Source of the DNA: QHYU01 sp041493955
Lineage (GTDB): Bacteria > Acidobacteriota > Terriglobia > Acidiferrales > UBA7541
Assembly (NCBI GenBank): GCA_041493955.1
Contig: JBGPZW010000112.1
Coordinates: 1 to 11,693, forward strand
Reading direction: 5' to 3'
Length of the DNA stretch: 11,693 nucleotides
Of this stretch, positions 1 through 6,655 are shown one piece after another (positions within the stretch are counted from its first letter, which is position 1; each line of letters begins with the position of its first letter). The translations under genes and the position numbers were made by a program. Below the pieces are notes generated by a model. The model searched no databases and was not told where the DNA came from. It was given only the letters and a program-made list of their open reading frames with translations.

Positions 1-1
1 C

Positions 2-514
2 GACCGGGTGGTGTACGACAAGGGCACCTGGGTGTTTCACATGCTCCGAATCATGCTGCGAGACCCGGCGGCCAAGGACCCTGATGCGCGTTTTGCCGGG
101 GTGTTACGCTCCATTCTGGAAAGCCATCGCTACCGCGCCCTGACGACAGAGGAGTTGCAGCGCGCGGTGGAAAATGTGATAACGCCGGCGATGGCGTTAG
201 AGGGCGGCCGCTCGATGGACTGGTTCTTCGACCAGTGGGTGCGCTCGACCGGGATCCCGCGCTACTCGGTCGAATTCACCGTGCGGCCGAAGGCCGAAGA
301 CTTCGTGGTCCGGGGCACGCTGAAGCAAGCGGGCGTGCCGGAGAGTTTCCTGGCCAGCGTGCCGCTCTTTGCCGTGCGACCCGGGGGCAAACCCGTGCTA
401 CTGGGCACCGTGGTGACCACTGGCGAGCGTACGCCATTCCATTTCGTCTCGCGCTTCGCACCCAAGCGGATCCTGATCGACCCGCAACTCACCCTGCTCT
501 GCCTGACAGAGTAG
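2..514 (+). CDS. M1-family zinc aminopeptidase, C-terminal part (5' end outside window)
   Basis: The frame is open from base 2, so this is the tail of a longer gene; the GTG at base 8 is not its real start. The visible 170 residues begin with VVYDKGTWVFHMLR. This matches the stretch after the zinc site in M1 (gluzincin) aminopeptidases, where a conserved tyrosine (usually within Y-x-K-G) stabilises the transition state. Next come a helical region and the MDWFFDQWVRSTGIPRY segment, the usual end of the M1 catalytic domain. A beta-rich domain of about 80 residues closes the protein. The HExxH zinc motif and any signal peptide would lie upstream and cannot be seen. Family members remove N-terminal residues from peptides, and many acidobacterial ones are exported. 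The gene converges with the FecR-like gene that ends at 578. I see no convincing terminator in the 63 bases between them. Confidence 0.85.
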   Translation, partial: DRVVYDKGTWVFHMLRIMLRDPAAKDPDARFAGVLRSILESHRYRALTTEELQRAVENVITPAMALEGGRSMDWFFDQWVRSTGIPRYSVEFTVRPKAEDFVVRGTLKQAGVPESFLASVPLFAVRPGGKPVLLGTVVTTGERTPFHFVSRFAPKRILIDPQLTLLCLTE

Positions 515-577
515 TTCTCTAAGAGCGGGGCGCACGCAAGGGTCCCCACGGCGCCGAACTCAACGAAGGTTGTGTCG

Positions 578-1225
578 CTAGTTGTCGGGGCTGATCAATG
601 CCCGCCAGAGAATGACGCCAGTGGTGGCGCCAATCATCAGCAAGGCGAGGATGAAGAACCGGCTCCGCGCGGCCCGGATCGGCGGCCCACCCTGGGGATT
701 CGGAACGGCCGGTTCAATCTCCACGCGGTAAGAGGTGTTTTCGGACACAAGGTGGGTTTCTTCGCCGATGGTGACGTCGAGCTGGCCGCGGTTGCTGGTC
801 ACCACTAACTCATACGGCCCGGACAAAGTGACCTGCGCGAGGGTCGGCTGGTTCGTCTTTGGGCGGATGCGCGCCTCGGAGGCGTGCAACTCAACAGCCT
901 CTCCGGCCCCCGAGGCAAGAACTACGGTGCCGCGCTGCAGCACGGCACTTGCGCCAACCGGCGTCCGGCGCATGGCCACGCCGCTATCGGGCAGCAGGTA
1001 GAGCTGCGCAGCACCTAGGCGTACGTTCAGCGCCCCGCCCTTGTCTGTGCTGAGGGTATCGCCATCAAAAACTGTGGCGCCATTCGCTGCGTCGGCCGTG
1101 CCCAATTGGGCTCGCTCGGCGCGCGTGACTACCCCCAGCGCCCGGTCGGGCGCAGCGAAAACGGGTGCTTCCACAAGAGTCACGATCAGAGCAGCAACAA
1201 CACAGCAACGCAGCAGTGTGCGCAC
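578..1225 (-). CDS. FecR-like domain protein, exported and membrane-anchored
   Basis: This is a 215-residue protein. Residues 1-24 form a signal peptide (hydrophobic AALIVTLVEAPVFA, likely cleaved near A24/A25). Residues 45-155 are beta-rich and carry the FecR-like pattern GATVFDGDTLSTDKGG, then a LYLLPDSGVAMRR stretch. This is the architecture in which FecR-type domains wrap as a short beta-solenoid. A single hydrophobic segment at about 190-207 (FFILALLMIGATTGVILW) would anchor the C terminus. The GTG start is chosen because GGAGG lies five bases upstream (1231-1235), and a TTGACA-type promoter precedes it. Classical FecR pairs with the FecI sigma factor and a TonB receptor, but neither is present here. 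It is more likely a stand-alone envelope protein, and an anti-sigma role is not supported. The family call is moderately sure; the function is unknown. Confidence 0.8.
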   Translation of the reverse strand: MRTLLRCCVVAALIVTLVEAPVFAAPDRALGVVTRAERAQLGTADAANGATVFDGDTLSTDKGGALNVRLGAAQLYLLPDSGVAMRRTPVGASAVLQRGTVVLASGAGEAVELHASEARIRPKTNQPTLAQVTLSGPYELVVTSNRGQLDVTIGEETHLVSENTSYRVEIEPAVPNPQGGPPIRAARSRFFILALLMIGATTGVILWRALISPDN

Positions 1226-1230
1226 AAGGG

Positions 1231-1235
1231 CCTCC
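1231..1235 (-). promoter_or_regulatory. Shine-Dalgarno site of the FecR-like gene
   Basis: Read on the minus strand the sequence is GGAGG, then five bases, then GTG at 1225. This supports the GTG start. Confidence 0.75.
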
Positions 1236-1254
1236 GAGAGGTACCGCCCATAAG

Positions 1255-1282
1255 GTTATGGACGAGGGTCGGCCCCTGTCAA
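1255..1282 (-). promoter_or_regulatory. Candidate sigma70-type promoter for the FecR-like gene
   Basis: On the minus strand a perfect -35 hexamer TTGACA (1282-1277) is followed after 16 bases by CATAAC (1260-1255), which matches four of six -10 positions. Transcription would begin near 1248, leaving a leader of about 22 bases that contains the Shine-Dalgarno site. This is the best promoter match in the window. Confidence 0.5.
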
Positions 1283-1340
1283 AAGCTACCCCTGCCGGTG
1301 TGTACAAAGTGCAAACACCCTGGCTTTGTTCGACTTAGGG

Positions 1341-3035
1341 TTAGTGTGACGACCCCGGCTGGCGCAGGGAGGCGTCCCGCTTGGACTTGAACTCGGCCCC
1401 AGGCTTCCACTCCGGCGGGCGCGGTTCGTTGGCCACGCGGTAGCCGACCAGGAGGTAGAGCTGGCAGTCCTGCACGGCTCCGGAGAGATCCCAATACTCC
1501 TTAATCTTGTCGGAGGGCTTATGGTAGTCCTCAAGCGTGTACTTCCGGCGCATCTCCATTCCCCACCCCGCGGGTTTGCCAATGTAGTCGACGCCAGCCT
1601 CGGGGTCGAAGGCCGGCACTCCCTGCTTGGCGAAGTTGAAGTGGTCGGAGCGGTAGAAGAAACCTCTCTCCGGCTCTTGATCGGGCTTGACCGTGCGGCC
1701 TTGCTCGCGTGCGAGTCCCTCGACGAGGTCGTCGAGCGTGGAGGAGCCCCGGCCGATCAGGACAAGATCCGATGTCCGACCCAGGACGTTAATAGCATCC
1801 ATGTTGATGGCCGCCGCGGTCCGCGCCAGCGGATAAAGCGGATGTTCGGCGTAATAGCGCGAGCCGAGCAAGCCCTGCTCCTCGGCGGTCACCGCCAGGA
1901 AGAGCAGCGAGCGGCGCGGAGGCACGTTGAGTTGCTTGTATGCGCGCGCAATTTCGAGCAGCGCCGCAGTGCCTGAGGCGTTGTCCTTCGCGCCGTGGTA
2001 GATCTTGTCACCGTTGACTTCCGGGCCGATGCCGAAGTGGTCCCAGTGCGCCACGTAAACGACGTACTCGTCCTTGAGCTTGTGATCGCTGCCGGGCAGC
2101 CTAGCGAGCACGTTACGCGAGTCCACCATCCGCAGCGCGTTCTGGATGGTGAGTTTCGCGCGCACACCCAACGGCACAGGATGGAAGTCCAGGCTGACAG
2201 CCGCCACCTTGAGCGCGGCAAGATCCTTCCCCGCCAGTTTGAATAGCGCCGTAGCCTGCTCGCCGGTTAACCAGCCTTCCACGGCAATGCGGCCCATGTT
2301 CTTGTCAGGGGTGGACAGATCGAACTGCTCGCCGCTCCAACTATTGCGCACCACTTCCCACGGATAACCGGCGCGCTCGGTGTCGTGGACAATGAGGCAA
2401 CCCGCCGCGCCCCGTTCCGCAGCCTTCTCGAACTTGTAGGTCCAGCGACCGTAGTAGGTCATGGCCTTGCCCCCGAAGACCTTTTCGTCCGGCACCGGCG
2501 GGTCATTGATGAGCACAACGATAACCTTGCCCTTCACGTCTATGCCCTTGAAATCGTCCCACTGGAACTCGGGCGCCTGCACGCCGTAGCCGACGAACAC
2601 CATCTCCGCGTCGATCGCGGCGGAATTCACCACGCGCTTGGTCCAAGCAACGTAGTCATCCTGGAATCTCGGCTGGAGCGTCCGCCCGTGGCCGGTGAAG
2701 CTGAGCTTCATCTTCGGGTCGGGCGTGATTCCCACCAGAGGCACCCTTTGGATGTAGCTGCCGTCGGGATTGCCCGCTTGCAGGCCCATCCCGCGGAACT
2801 CGTCTTCCAGGTATTTAACGGTGAGTTGCTCGCCCTTCGAACCAGGGCCGCGGCCTTCGAACTCATCGGAAGAGAGCGTGCGGATGTGCTTCATCAGGGC
2901 ATCAGCGTGCAGCGATTGCACCGCCGTGTCGGGCGCGCTTGGCGCCCGCGAGCAGCCCGCCAGCGCCGCCAGTAGCGAGGTAACCAGCAGGGCCGCCCGG
3001 AAGGAATGGCATCGTACCGGTGTACGGGAATTCAT
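1341..3035 (-). CDS. M28-family zinc peptidase lipoprotein with PA domain
   Basis: This is a 564-residue exported peptidase. A lipoprotein signal ends in the lipobox LAGC, with C28 as the predicted lipidated cysteine, so the enzyme is probably tethered outside the inner membrane. A protease-associated (PA) domain occupies roughly 130-290. The M28 catalytic domain runs from about 305 to 540. All expected co-catalytic zinc residues are visible: H330 (AHWDH), bridging D351 (AKDNASG), E385/E386 (AEEQGLLGS, catalytic base and ligand), D413 (NMDAIN) and H465 (RSDHFNF). Family members are aminopeptidases or carboxypeptidases acting on peptides; substrate cannot be told from sequence. The ATG is preceded by GGGAGG five bases upstream. 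The protein is intact and of usual length for PA-M28 proteins. Upstream lies the FecR-like gene's promoter, so the two minus-strand genes appear to be transcribed separately. Confidence 0.95.
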   Translation of the reverse strand: MNSRTPVRCHSFRAALLVTSLLAALAGCSRAPSAPDTAVQSLHADALMKHIRTLSSDEFEGRGPGSKGEQLTVKYLEDEFRGMGLQAGNPDGSYIQRVPLVGITPDPKMKLSFTGHGRTLQPRFQDDYVAWTKRVVNSAAIDAEMVFVGYGVQAPEFQWDDFKGIDVKGKVIVVLINDPPVPDEKVFGGKAMTYYGRWTYKFEKAAERGAAGCLIVHDTERAGYPWEVVRNSWSGEQFDLSTPDKNMGRIAVEGWLTGEQATALFKLAGKDLAALKVAAVSLDFHPVPLGVRAKLTIQNALRMVDSRNVLARLPGSDHKLKDEYVVYVAHWDHFGIGPEVNGDKIYHGAKDNASGTAALLEIARAYKQLNVPPRRSLLFLAVTAEEQGLLGSRYYAEHPLYPLARTAAAINMDAINVLGRTSDLVLIGRGSSTLDDLVEGLAREQGRTVKPDQEPERGFFYRSDHFNFAKQGVPAFDPEAGVDYIGKPAGWGMEMRRKYTLEDYHKPSDKIKEYWDLSGAVQDCQLYLLVGYRVANEPRPPEWKPGAEFKSKRDASLRQPGSSH

Positions 3036-3040
3036 TTTGA

Positions 3041-3065
3041 CCTCCCAGCAGAACCGCGCATCTTA
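3041..3065 (-). promoter_or_regulatory. Candidate -10 box and Shine-Dalgarno site of the M28 gene
   Basis: On the minus strand TAAGAT (3065-3060) resembles a -10 hexamer. It is followed by GGGAGG (3046-3041), five bases before the ATG at 3035. The ribosome site is strong. The -10 call is weak because no good -35 hexamer sits at the right distance. Confidence 0.4.
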
Positions 3066-3137
3066 CTGCAGCTGCGTCCTGCAGGGTAGTGCCATGGCAA
3101 AGTTGCAATTCCCTTCCGGCGGCAGCAGAATGGCCAG

Positions 3138-3344
3138 GTGTTCAAGCCAGGACAGCTCGTGCGCGTCAACCTGGCCGGGCTTCAGGTGCAGGGCGTGCTG
3201 TTCCACGCCGCCGTGACCGACGCGGTAGGGAACATCCTCAGACAAACCTCGGAAGACCCGCCGAAGTACGTGGTCAAACTGCTGTTTTCGTTCAAGGGTG
3301 TCAACGAAGTGGAAGTCCCCGCTGACCGGATCAGAGGCTACTAG
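3138..3344 (+). CDS. Small conserved-looking protein, probable SH3-like beta-barrel
   Basis: I do not recognise this 68-residue protein by name. It begins FKPGQLVRVNLAGLQVQGV, alternates hydrophobic residues in strand-like runs, and ends EVEVPADRIRGY. Short proteins with this look often adopt SH3/KOW-like barrels, but that is inference. It has no signal peptide, membrane segment or cysteine, so it is probably cytoplasmic. Strong evidence that it is real comes from codon use: nearly all third positions are G or C, as in the neighbouring genes, whereas the other frames of this stretch give no such bias. The GTG start is uncertain. No good Shine-Dalgarno site precedes it and there is no in-frame ATG after the stop at 3087. 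It is divergent from the M28 gene and followed by a GC-rich hairpin. Confidence 0.65.
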   Translation: MFKPGQLVRVNLAGLQVQGVLFHAAVTDAVGNILRQTSEDPPKYVVKLLFSFKGVNEVEVPADRIRGY

Positions 3345-3351
3345 GAGGACT

Positions 3352-3369
3352 GCGGGCGGAACGGCCCGC
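3352..3369 (+). terminator. GC-rich hairpin after the 68-residue protein gene
   Basis: GCGGGC (3352-3357) and GCCCGC (3364-3369) form a perfect six-base stem around a six-base loop, eight bases after the stop codon. Only a short T run (3374-3376) follows, so this is an imperfect intrinsic terminator. Confidence 0.4.
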
Positions 3370-3403
3370 CACCTTTGCGTCACAAATACCAGGGCACCCG
3401 CGC

Positions 3404-3416
3404 TAGAATACGGCCA
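3404..3416 (+). promoter_or_regulatory. -10-like box placed for a leaderless start
   Basis: TAGAAT (3404-3409) matches four of six -10 positions and is followed by six bases and then the ATG at 3416. Transcription starting at the usual distance would begin on or next to the A of the ATG. No Shine-Dalgarno motif is present, which fits a leaderless mRNA. No good -35 is visible. Confidence 0.45.
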
Positions 3417-4291
3417 TGATTCACGGCAAGGTGTTTCATAACGACCGGATCGTCCCGATCGAACAGATGCGGTTGTCCCCCGGGCAGGCCGGGTTGCTCT
3501 CTGGCTGGGGCCTGTTCACTACGCTGCGCATTTTCGAGGGCGAAGCCTTTGCCTTCGAGCGCCATTGGAAGCGCCTAGAGAAAGACGCCGCGCGGACCCA
3601 TCTGCCGCTGCCCTTTTCTGGTGCCAAGGTGCACGTGCACCTGCACGAACTGCTGCGCGCCAATAAGGTGCGCGAGGGCACTGCGCGCATCTACATCATC
3701 TACAACAAGGTCGGCTTCTGGCAGAGCGACGAGAACTTCCCCGAGGTTGACCTACTCCTCTACACAGCCGGTCTGCCCGCCTACCGAGAGCCGGCGCGCC
3801 TGGCCCTGCGCGAGCACGGCCGCCACGCCGCGTCGCCGCTGGCTGGCGTCAAGGTGACCTCGTGGCTGAACAATGTCTGGAATCTGGCCGATGCCCAGCA
3901 GCGCGGATTCGACGAAGCGTTGCTGCTCAACGAGCGCGGCGAAGTGGCCGAGTGCACCGCAGCCAATGTTTTCTGCGTGCGCGGCGGCAAAGTGCTCACC
4001 CCGCCGCTGAGCTCTGGGTGTCTCGAGGGCGTGACGCGCGCCGTGCTACTCGAAGTGGGCGCGGACGCCGGCATACCCATCGCTGAGCAGCCGCTGCGCC
4101 CCGAGGATTTTTTCGCCGCGGAGGAGGTCTTTATCACCTCGACCAATCGCAGCCTGCTGGCTGTGGGCGAAATCGAAGGGCACAAGATCGCTTCTGCCCC
4201 CGGTCCGATCACGCAGAGACTCGAAAAAGCGTTTGCCGGCTACGTAGCCGACTACATCGCACGCCGCGCGGCGGCGCCCACACAGCGCTGA
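3416..4291 (+). CDS. Class IV PLP-dependent aminotransferase (BCAT / D-amino acid aminotransferase / ADC lyase family)
   Basis: This 291-residue enzyme has the fold-type IV signature throughout. The N terminus holds GLLSGWGLFTTLRIFEGE, with R53 in the HWKRLEKDA helix as a likely phosphate contact. K146 (GVKVTSWLNN) should form the Schiff base with PLP. E179 in EVAECTAANVF corresponds to the conserved glutamate near the pyridine nitrogen, followed by VLTPPLSSGCLEGVTR and the phosphate-binding ITSTNR at 240-245. Length is typical. Substrate is not settled: the BCAT-type YIRP segment is absent (RIYIIYNKVGFW instead), so a D-amino acid aminotransferase or aminodeoxychorismate lyase role is as likely as branched-chain transamination. 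No folate or branched-chain genes are adjacent to help. Codon use matches the neighbours. The start is fixed by the MIHGKVF opening and the -10-like box just upstream. Confidence 0.9.
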   Translation: MIHGKVFHNDRIVPIEQMRLSPGQAGLLSGWGLFTTLRIFEGEAFAFERHWKRLEKDAARTHLPLPFSGAKVHVHLHELLRANKVREGTARIYIIYNKVGFWQSDENFPEVDLLLYTAGLPAYREPARLALREHGRHAASPLAGVKVTSWLNNVWNLADAQQRGFDEALLLNERGEVAECTAANVFCVRGGKVLTPPLSSGCLEGVTRAVLLEVGADAGIPIAEQPLRPEDFFAAEEVFITSTNRSLLAVGEIEGHKIASAPGPITQRLEKAFAGYVADYIARRAAAPTQR

Positions 4292-4338
4292 GCTACCGCT
4301 CCCCACCTCCCTTACTAACAAGTTCAGAGTGTTGGTAA

Positions 4339-4352
4339 CCGGCTGACGCCGG
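4339..4352. other. Short perfect hairpin between the aminotransferase and small exported protein genes
   Basis: CCGGC (4339-4343) pairs with GCCGG (4348-4352) around a TGAC loop, 48 bases after the aminotransferase stop. No T run follows, so it could be a weak or Rho-linked end signal, or simply part of the leader of the next gene. Confidence 0.3.
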
Positions 4353-4383
4353 CGCACGTCTTGTGGTTGAGTCGCCCACTTTC

Positions 4384-4390
4384 AGAGGGG
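4384..4390 (+). promoter_or_regulatory. Shine-Dalgarno site deciding the start of the small exported protein
   Basis: AGAGGGG lies nine bases before the ATG at 4400. The frame is also open upstream, to a TTG at 4361. Only the ATG gives a clean signal peptide start (MNRNAFLAIAAG) and a ribosome site. Confidence 0.6.
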
Positions 4391-4399
4391 AAGCAAACG

Positions 4400-4813
4400 A
4401 TGAACAGAAATGCCTTTCTGGCAATCGCTGCCGGCACAGCGCTACTGCTCGGCGGCCCGGCATCTTTGGCTGCCAGTGAGCCCGCCAAGGTCGCGGGGAC
4501 CTGGAAGCTGACAGTCGAGGGCCGTCAGGGACGAACTTCCACTCAGACACTCACCATCGAGCAGAACGGCGAGAAAATCAAAGGCACTATCACAGGCCTG
4601 CGCGCGGAATCGTCCTTCGAGGGCACGGTGAGTGGCAACAAGATCAGTATCACCTCCAAGCGCGACACCGACCGCGGAGAGATGGTGTTTGAGTACAGCG
4701 GCACGGTGGACGGCGATTCAATGAAGGGCACCATGCAGTTCAATGGCATTACCCGTGACTGGACCGCAAGGCGCGAAAAACAAAAAGACAAAGACAAGGA
4801 CAAAGAAAGCTAG
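4400..4813 (+). CDS. Small exported beta-rich protein with Lys/Asp tail
   Basis: This 137-residue protein has a clear signal peptide (residues 1-25, MNRNAFLAIAAGTALLLGG, cleaved near ASLAA). The mature part is a run of beta strands with repeated look-alike units: GTWKLTVEGRQG, TLTIEQNGEKIKGTITG, FEGTVSGNKISITSK and FEYSGTVDGDSMKGTMQF. Alternating strand and G-turn units of this type are common in small secreted proteins of Acidobacteria and Planctomycetes and suggest a lipocalin-like or meander barrel, which is inference. The tail KQKDKDKDKES is strongly charged and is encoded by a short tandem repeat. Nothing shows an enzymatic site, and the function is unknown. It stands 108 bases after the aminotransferase and 62 bases before the FHA-phosphatase gene, which has its own -10-like box, so co-transcription is possible but not required. 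Confidence 0.85.
   Translation: MNRNAFLAIAAGTALLLGGPASLAASEPAKVAGTWKLTVEGRQGRTSTQTLTIEQNGEKIKGTITGLRAESSFEGTVSGNKISITSKRDTDRGEMVFEYSGTVDGDSMKGTMQFNGITRDWTARREKQKDKDKDKES
4787..4804 (+). repeat. Three tandem hexamers coding the Lys-Asp tail
   Basis: GACAAA, GACAAG and GACAAA lie head to tail and encode Asp-Lys three times at the end of the preceding gene. Such a tract can change length by slippage in steps of two residues without breaking the frame. Confidence 0.7.
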
Positions 4814-4830
4814 TCCGCTTCCGGCTCCCT

Positions 4831-4844
4831 CGCCTCGCCAGGCG
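4831..4844. other. Hairpin in front of the FHA-phosphatase gene
   Basis: CGCCT (4831-4835) pairs perfectly with AGGCG (4840-4844) around CGCC, directly before the -10-like TAAGAT. It may end transcription from the small exported protein gene or lie in the promoter spacer as a protein site; the sequence alone does not decide. Confidence 0.3.
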
Positions 4845-4847
4845 TGG

Positions 4848-4871
4848 TAAGATTCCCACAGTCTCCGGGAG
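4848..4871 (+). promoter_or_regulatory. -10-like box and Shine-Dalgarno site of the FHA-phosphatase gene
   Basis: TAAGAT (4848-4853) resembles a -10 hexamer. GGGAG (4867-4871) lies four bases before the ATG at 4876. No convincing -35 is present, so the promoter call is tentative while the ribosome site is good. Confidence 0.4.
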
Positions 4872-4875
4872 CCCT

Positions 4876-6564
4876 ATGTCCGACACCCAAATCACCCCCG
4901 AAGCCGTGCTGGAAGTGATCGGCCCCGACGGCAGCCGCCGCATGGTCCGTGTGAACGAGTCCCCGTTCCTGATCGGGCGCGGGGCGGAGACCGGCAATCA
5001 CCTGCAACTGACCGACCGGCGCATCTCGCGCGAGTGCGCTGCTCTGGTCTTTGCCAATGGGGAGTTCCGGCTCGAGGACCGCGGGCAGCGGCGCGGCCTT
5101 TTCGTCAATGGTGAGAAGGTCGGCAAGCGGGCTCTGCGCGAAGGTGACAACATCACCTTCGGCTTGGCCGATTCCTACGAGCTGATCTTCCACGCCGGGC
5201 ATGGCTCGGAAACGCTCCCGCAACTGCTCACCCGCATGGAGCACATGACCACGCAGGAAACCGGCGCGGGAGGGTTGCGCAAGCTGAGCCTGCTGCTCGA
5301 GGCCACGGCCCTGCTGCACTCGCACATGCCCCTCGATGCCGTGCTGGGGACGATGGTGGATCAAACCATCGCCCTGACCGACGCCGACCGCGGCCTTCTG
5401 TTCATGCCCGACCCCCGCGCGGGGATGCGGATTCGTCTTGCGCGGCAGCGCGGCGGGCGCAGCTTGCCGCTTGAGGGACTGGTGCCCAGCCAGACCGCGC
5501 TTCGTCAGGCGCTGGAGCAGAAACGCAGCGTAGTGACCGAAGACGTTGCGCAGGCCGACATGGACCTGCAGGCCGCCCAGAGCATCATTTCGCAGCGGCT
5601 CCGCGCGGTGGTGGTGATTCCCCTGTATGCCATGGCCCAGCTCCCCGGCGAGGCCCCGGATACCTTCGCGCCCGGTGAATTGTTGGGCGTGCTCTATCTT
5701 GATAGCCGCCGCCCGGCCGCCTTTTCGAGCCTGGAGCGACAGATCCTCGATGCCCTGGCCGTAGAAGCCGCCAGCGTGATCGACAATGCGCGGTTGGTGG
5801 AGCGCGAGCGCGAACGGGAGCGCATGGAACAGGAGCTCAGCATCGCTCGCGACATCCAGCAGGCCCTGCTGCCCCGCGAATTCCAGAACTGGCCGCACCT
5901 GCAGGTCACCGGCATCAATCACTCCTGCCTGACCGTCGGCGGCGATTACTTCGACGTGCTGGAAATCGGCCCGGACCGCACTGCATTTATCATCGCCGAT
6001 GTCTCCGGCAAGGGGCTGGGGGCGGCGCTGCTGACCACCATGCTGCAGGGCGCGCTTTCCGGCATGACCATCGGACAGGAGCCCGCTGACGTCTTCGCCC
6101 ACGTCAACCGCTTCCTGTGCGACCACTCGCAGCTCGAGCGTTACGCGACCATGTTCTTCGGAATTCTCCACACATCCGGTCAATTTGAATTCATCAATGC
6201 GGGCCACCCCTCCCCAATGCTGATCCGAGGCGATCATGTGGAATCTCCCTTTCCCGCCGAGTGCTTCCCGGTGGGCCTGCTGCCGGATGCGGAGTTCAAG
6301 AGTTCAACCTTCACGCTTCGGCCTGGCGACACCCTGGTGCTGTTCAGTGACGGCGTCACAGAAGCCAAGAACCCGGCGGAAGAAGAGTTCGGAACCGGAC
6401 GATTAAGAGAAGTTCTAGCCAAGCGCGCCAACGCGCCGGTGGAAGAACTGCAGACGGCCATTCTGGCAGCCGTGAAGGAATTCACCCGCGGCGCCAGCCA
6501 AGCCGACGACATCACCCTTCTGCTGATCCACTTCCAGGAAGCCGCACAAACCGCCAAAGCATAG
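4876..6564 (+). CDS. FHA-GAF-PP2C (SpoIIE/RsbU-type) protein phosphatase
   Basis: This 562-residue cytoplasmic signalling protein has three modules. An FHA domain (about 22-98) shows FLIGRG with R35, RRISRE with S51, and FVNGEKV with N78; such domains bind phosphothreonine peptides. A GAF domain (about 140-305) may sense a ligand. A charged helix rich in Glu/Arg (308-325, likely coiled coil) leads into the phosphatase, with the family's SIARDIQQALLP entry motif at 322-333. The PP2C-type domain (330-556) keeps the metal-binding acidic residues: D357 (GGDYFD), D375 (ADVSGKG), D492 (SDGVTEA) and D544/D545 (ADDIT). It should therefore be an active Mn/Mg-dependent Ser/Thr phosphatase. Relatives dephosphorylate anti-sigma antagonists, but no such partner is in the window. 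The usual FHA histidine after SR is replaced (SRECA). It converges with the kinase operon. Confidence 0.95.
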   Translation: MSDTQITPEAVLEVIGPDGSRRMVRVNESPFLIGRGAETGNHLQLTDRRISRECAALVFANGEFRLEDRGQRRGLFVNGEKVGKRALREGDNITFGLADSYELIFHAGHGSETLPQLLTRMEHMTTQETGAGGLRKLSLLLEATALLHSHMPLDAVLGTMVDQTIALTDADRGLLFMPDPRAGMRIRLARQRGGRSLPLEGLVPSQTALRQALEQKRSVVTEDVAQADMDLQAAQSIISQRLRAVVVIPLYAMAQLPGEAPDTFAPGELLGVLYLDSRRPAAFSSLERQILDALAVEAASVIDNARLVERERERERMEQELSIARDIQQALLPREFQNWPHLQVTGINHSCLTVGGDYFDVLEIGPDRTAFIIADVSGKGLGAALLTTMLQGALSGMTIGQEPADVFAHVNRFLCDHSQLERYATMFFGILHTSGQFEFINAGHPSPMLIRGDHVESPFPAECFPVGLLPDAEFKSSTFTLRPGDTLVLFSDGVTEAKNPAEEEFGTGRLREVLAKRANAPVEELQTAILAAVKEFTRGASQADDITLLLIHFQEAAQTAKA

Positions 6565-6628
6565 TCCCCTACACCTCGCCCCTCCGGGCAAACTCCTCCC
6601 TCCGACCGGCTCGCACCAGAGTGTGCTG

Positions 6629-6654
6629 GAAGCTAGTTCCCGCTTCGGGGTTTT
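6629..6654 (+). terminator. Candidate terminator between convergent genes
   Basis: GAAGC (6629-6633) can pair with GCTTC (6642-6646). Alternatively CCCG (6639-6642) can pair with CGGG (6646-6649), directly followed by GTTTT. The second form with its T run looks like a short intrinsic terminator for the FHA-phosphatase gene. The stem is only four bases, so confidence is limited. Confidence 0.35.
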
Positions 6655-6655
6655 C

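Noticed and set aside
515..577. A bidirectional terminator between the M1 and FecR-like genes
   Set aside because: Only four- to five-base GC pairings were found, with no T run on either strand.
2385..2975. A 196-codon plus-strand frame inside the M28 peptidase gene
   Set aside because: It is antisense to the PA domain region, with no recognisable fold and no start signals.
4810..6237. A 475-codon open frame on the minus strand opposite the FHA-phosphatase gene
   Set aside because: Long antisense frames are expected in high-GC coding DNA. Its translation is a His/Gln/Gly/Ala-rich mix without domains, and the plus-strand gene has three complete domains.
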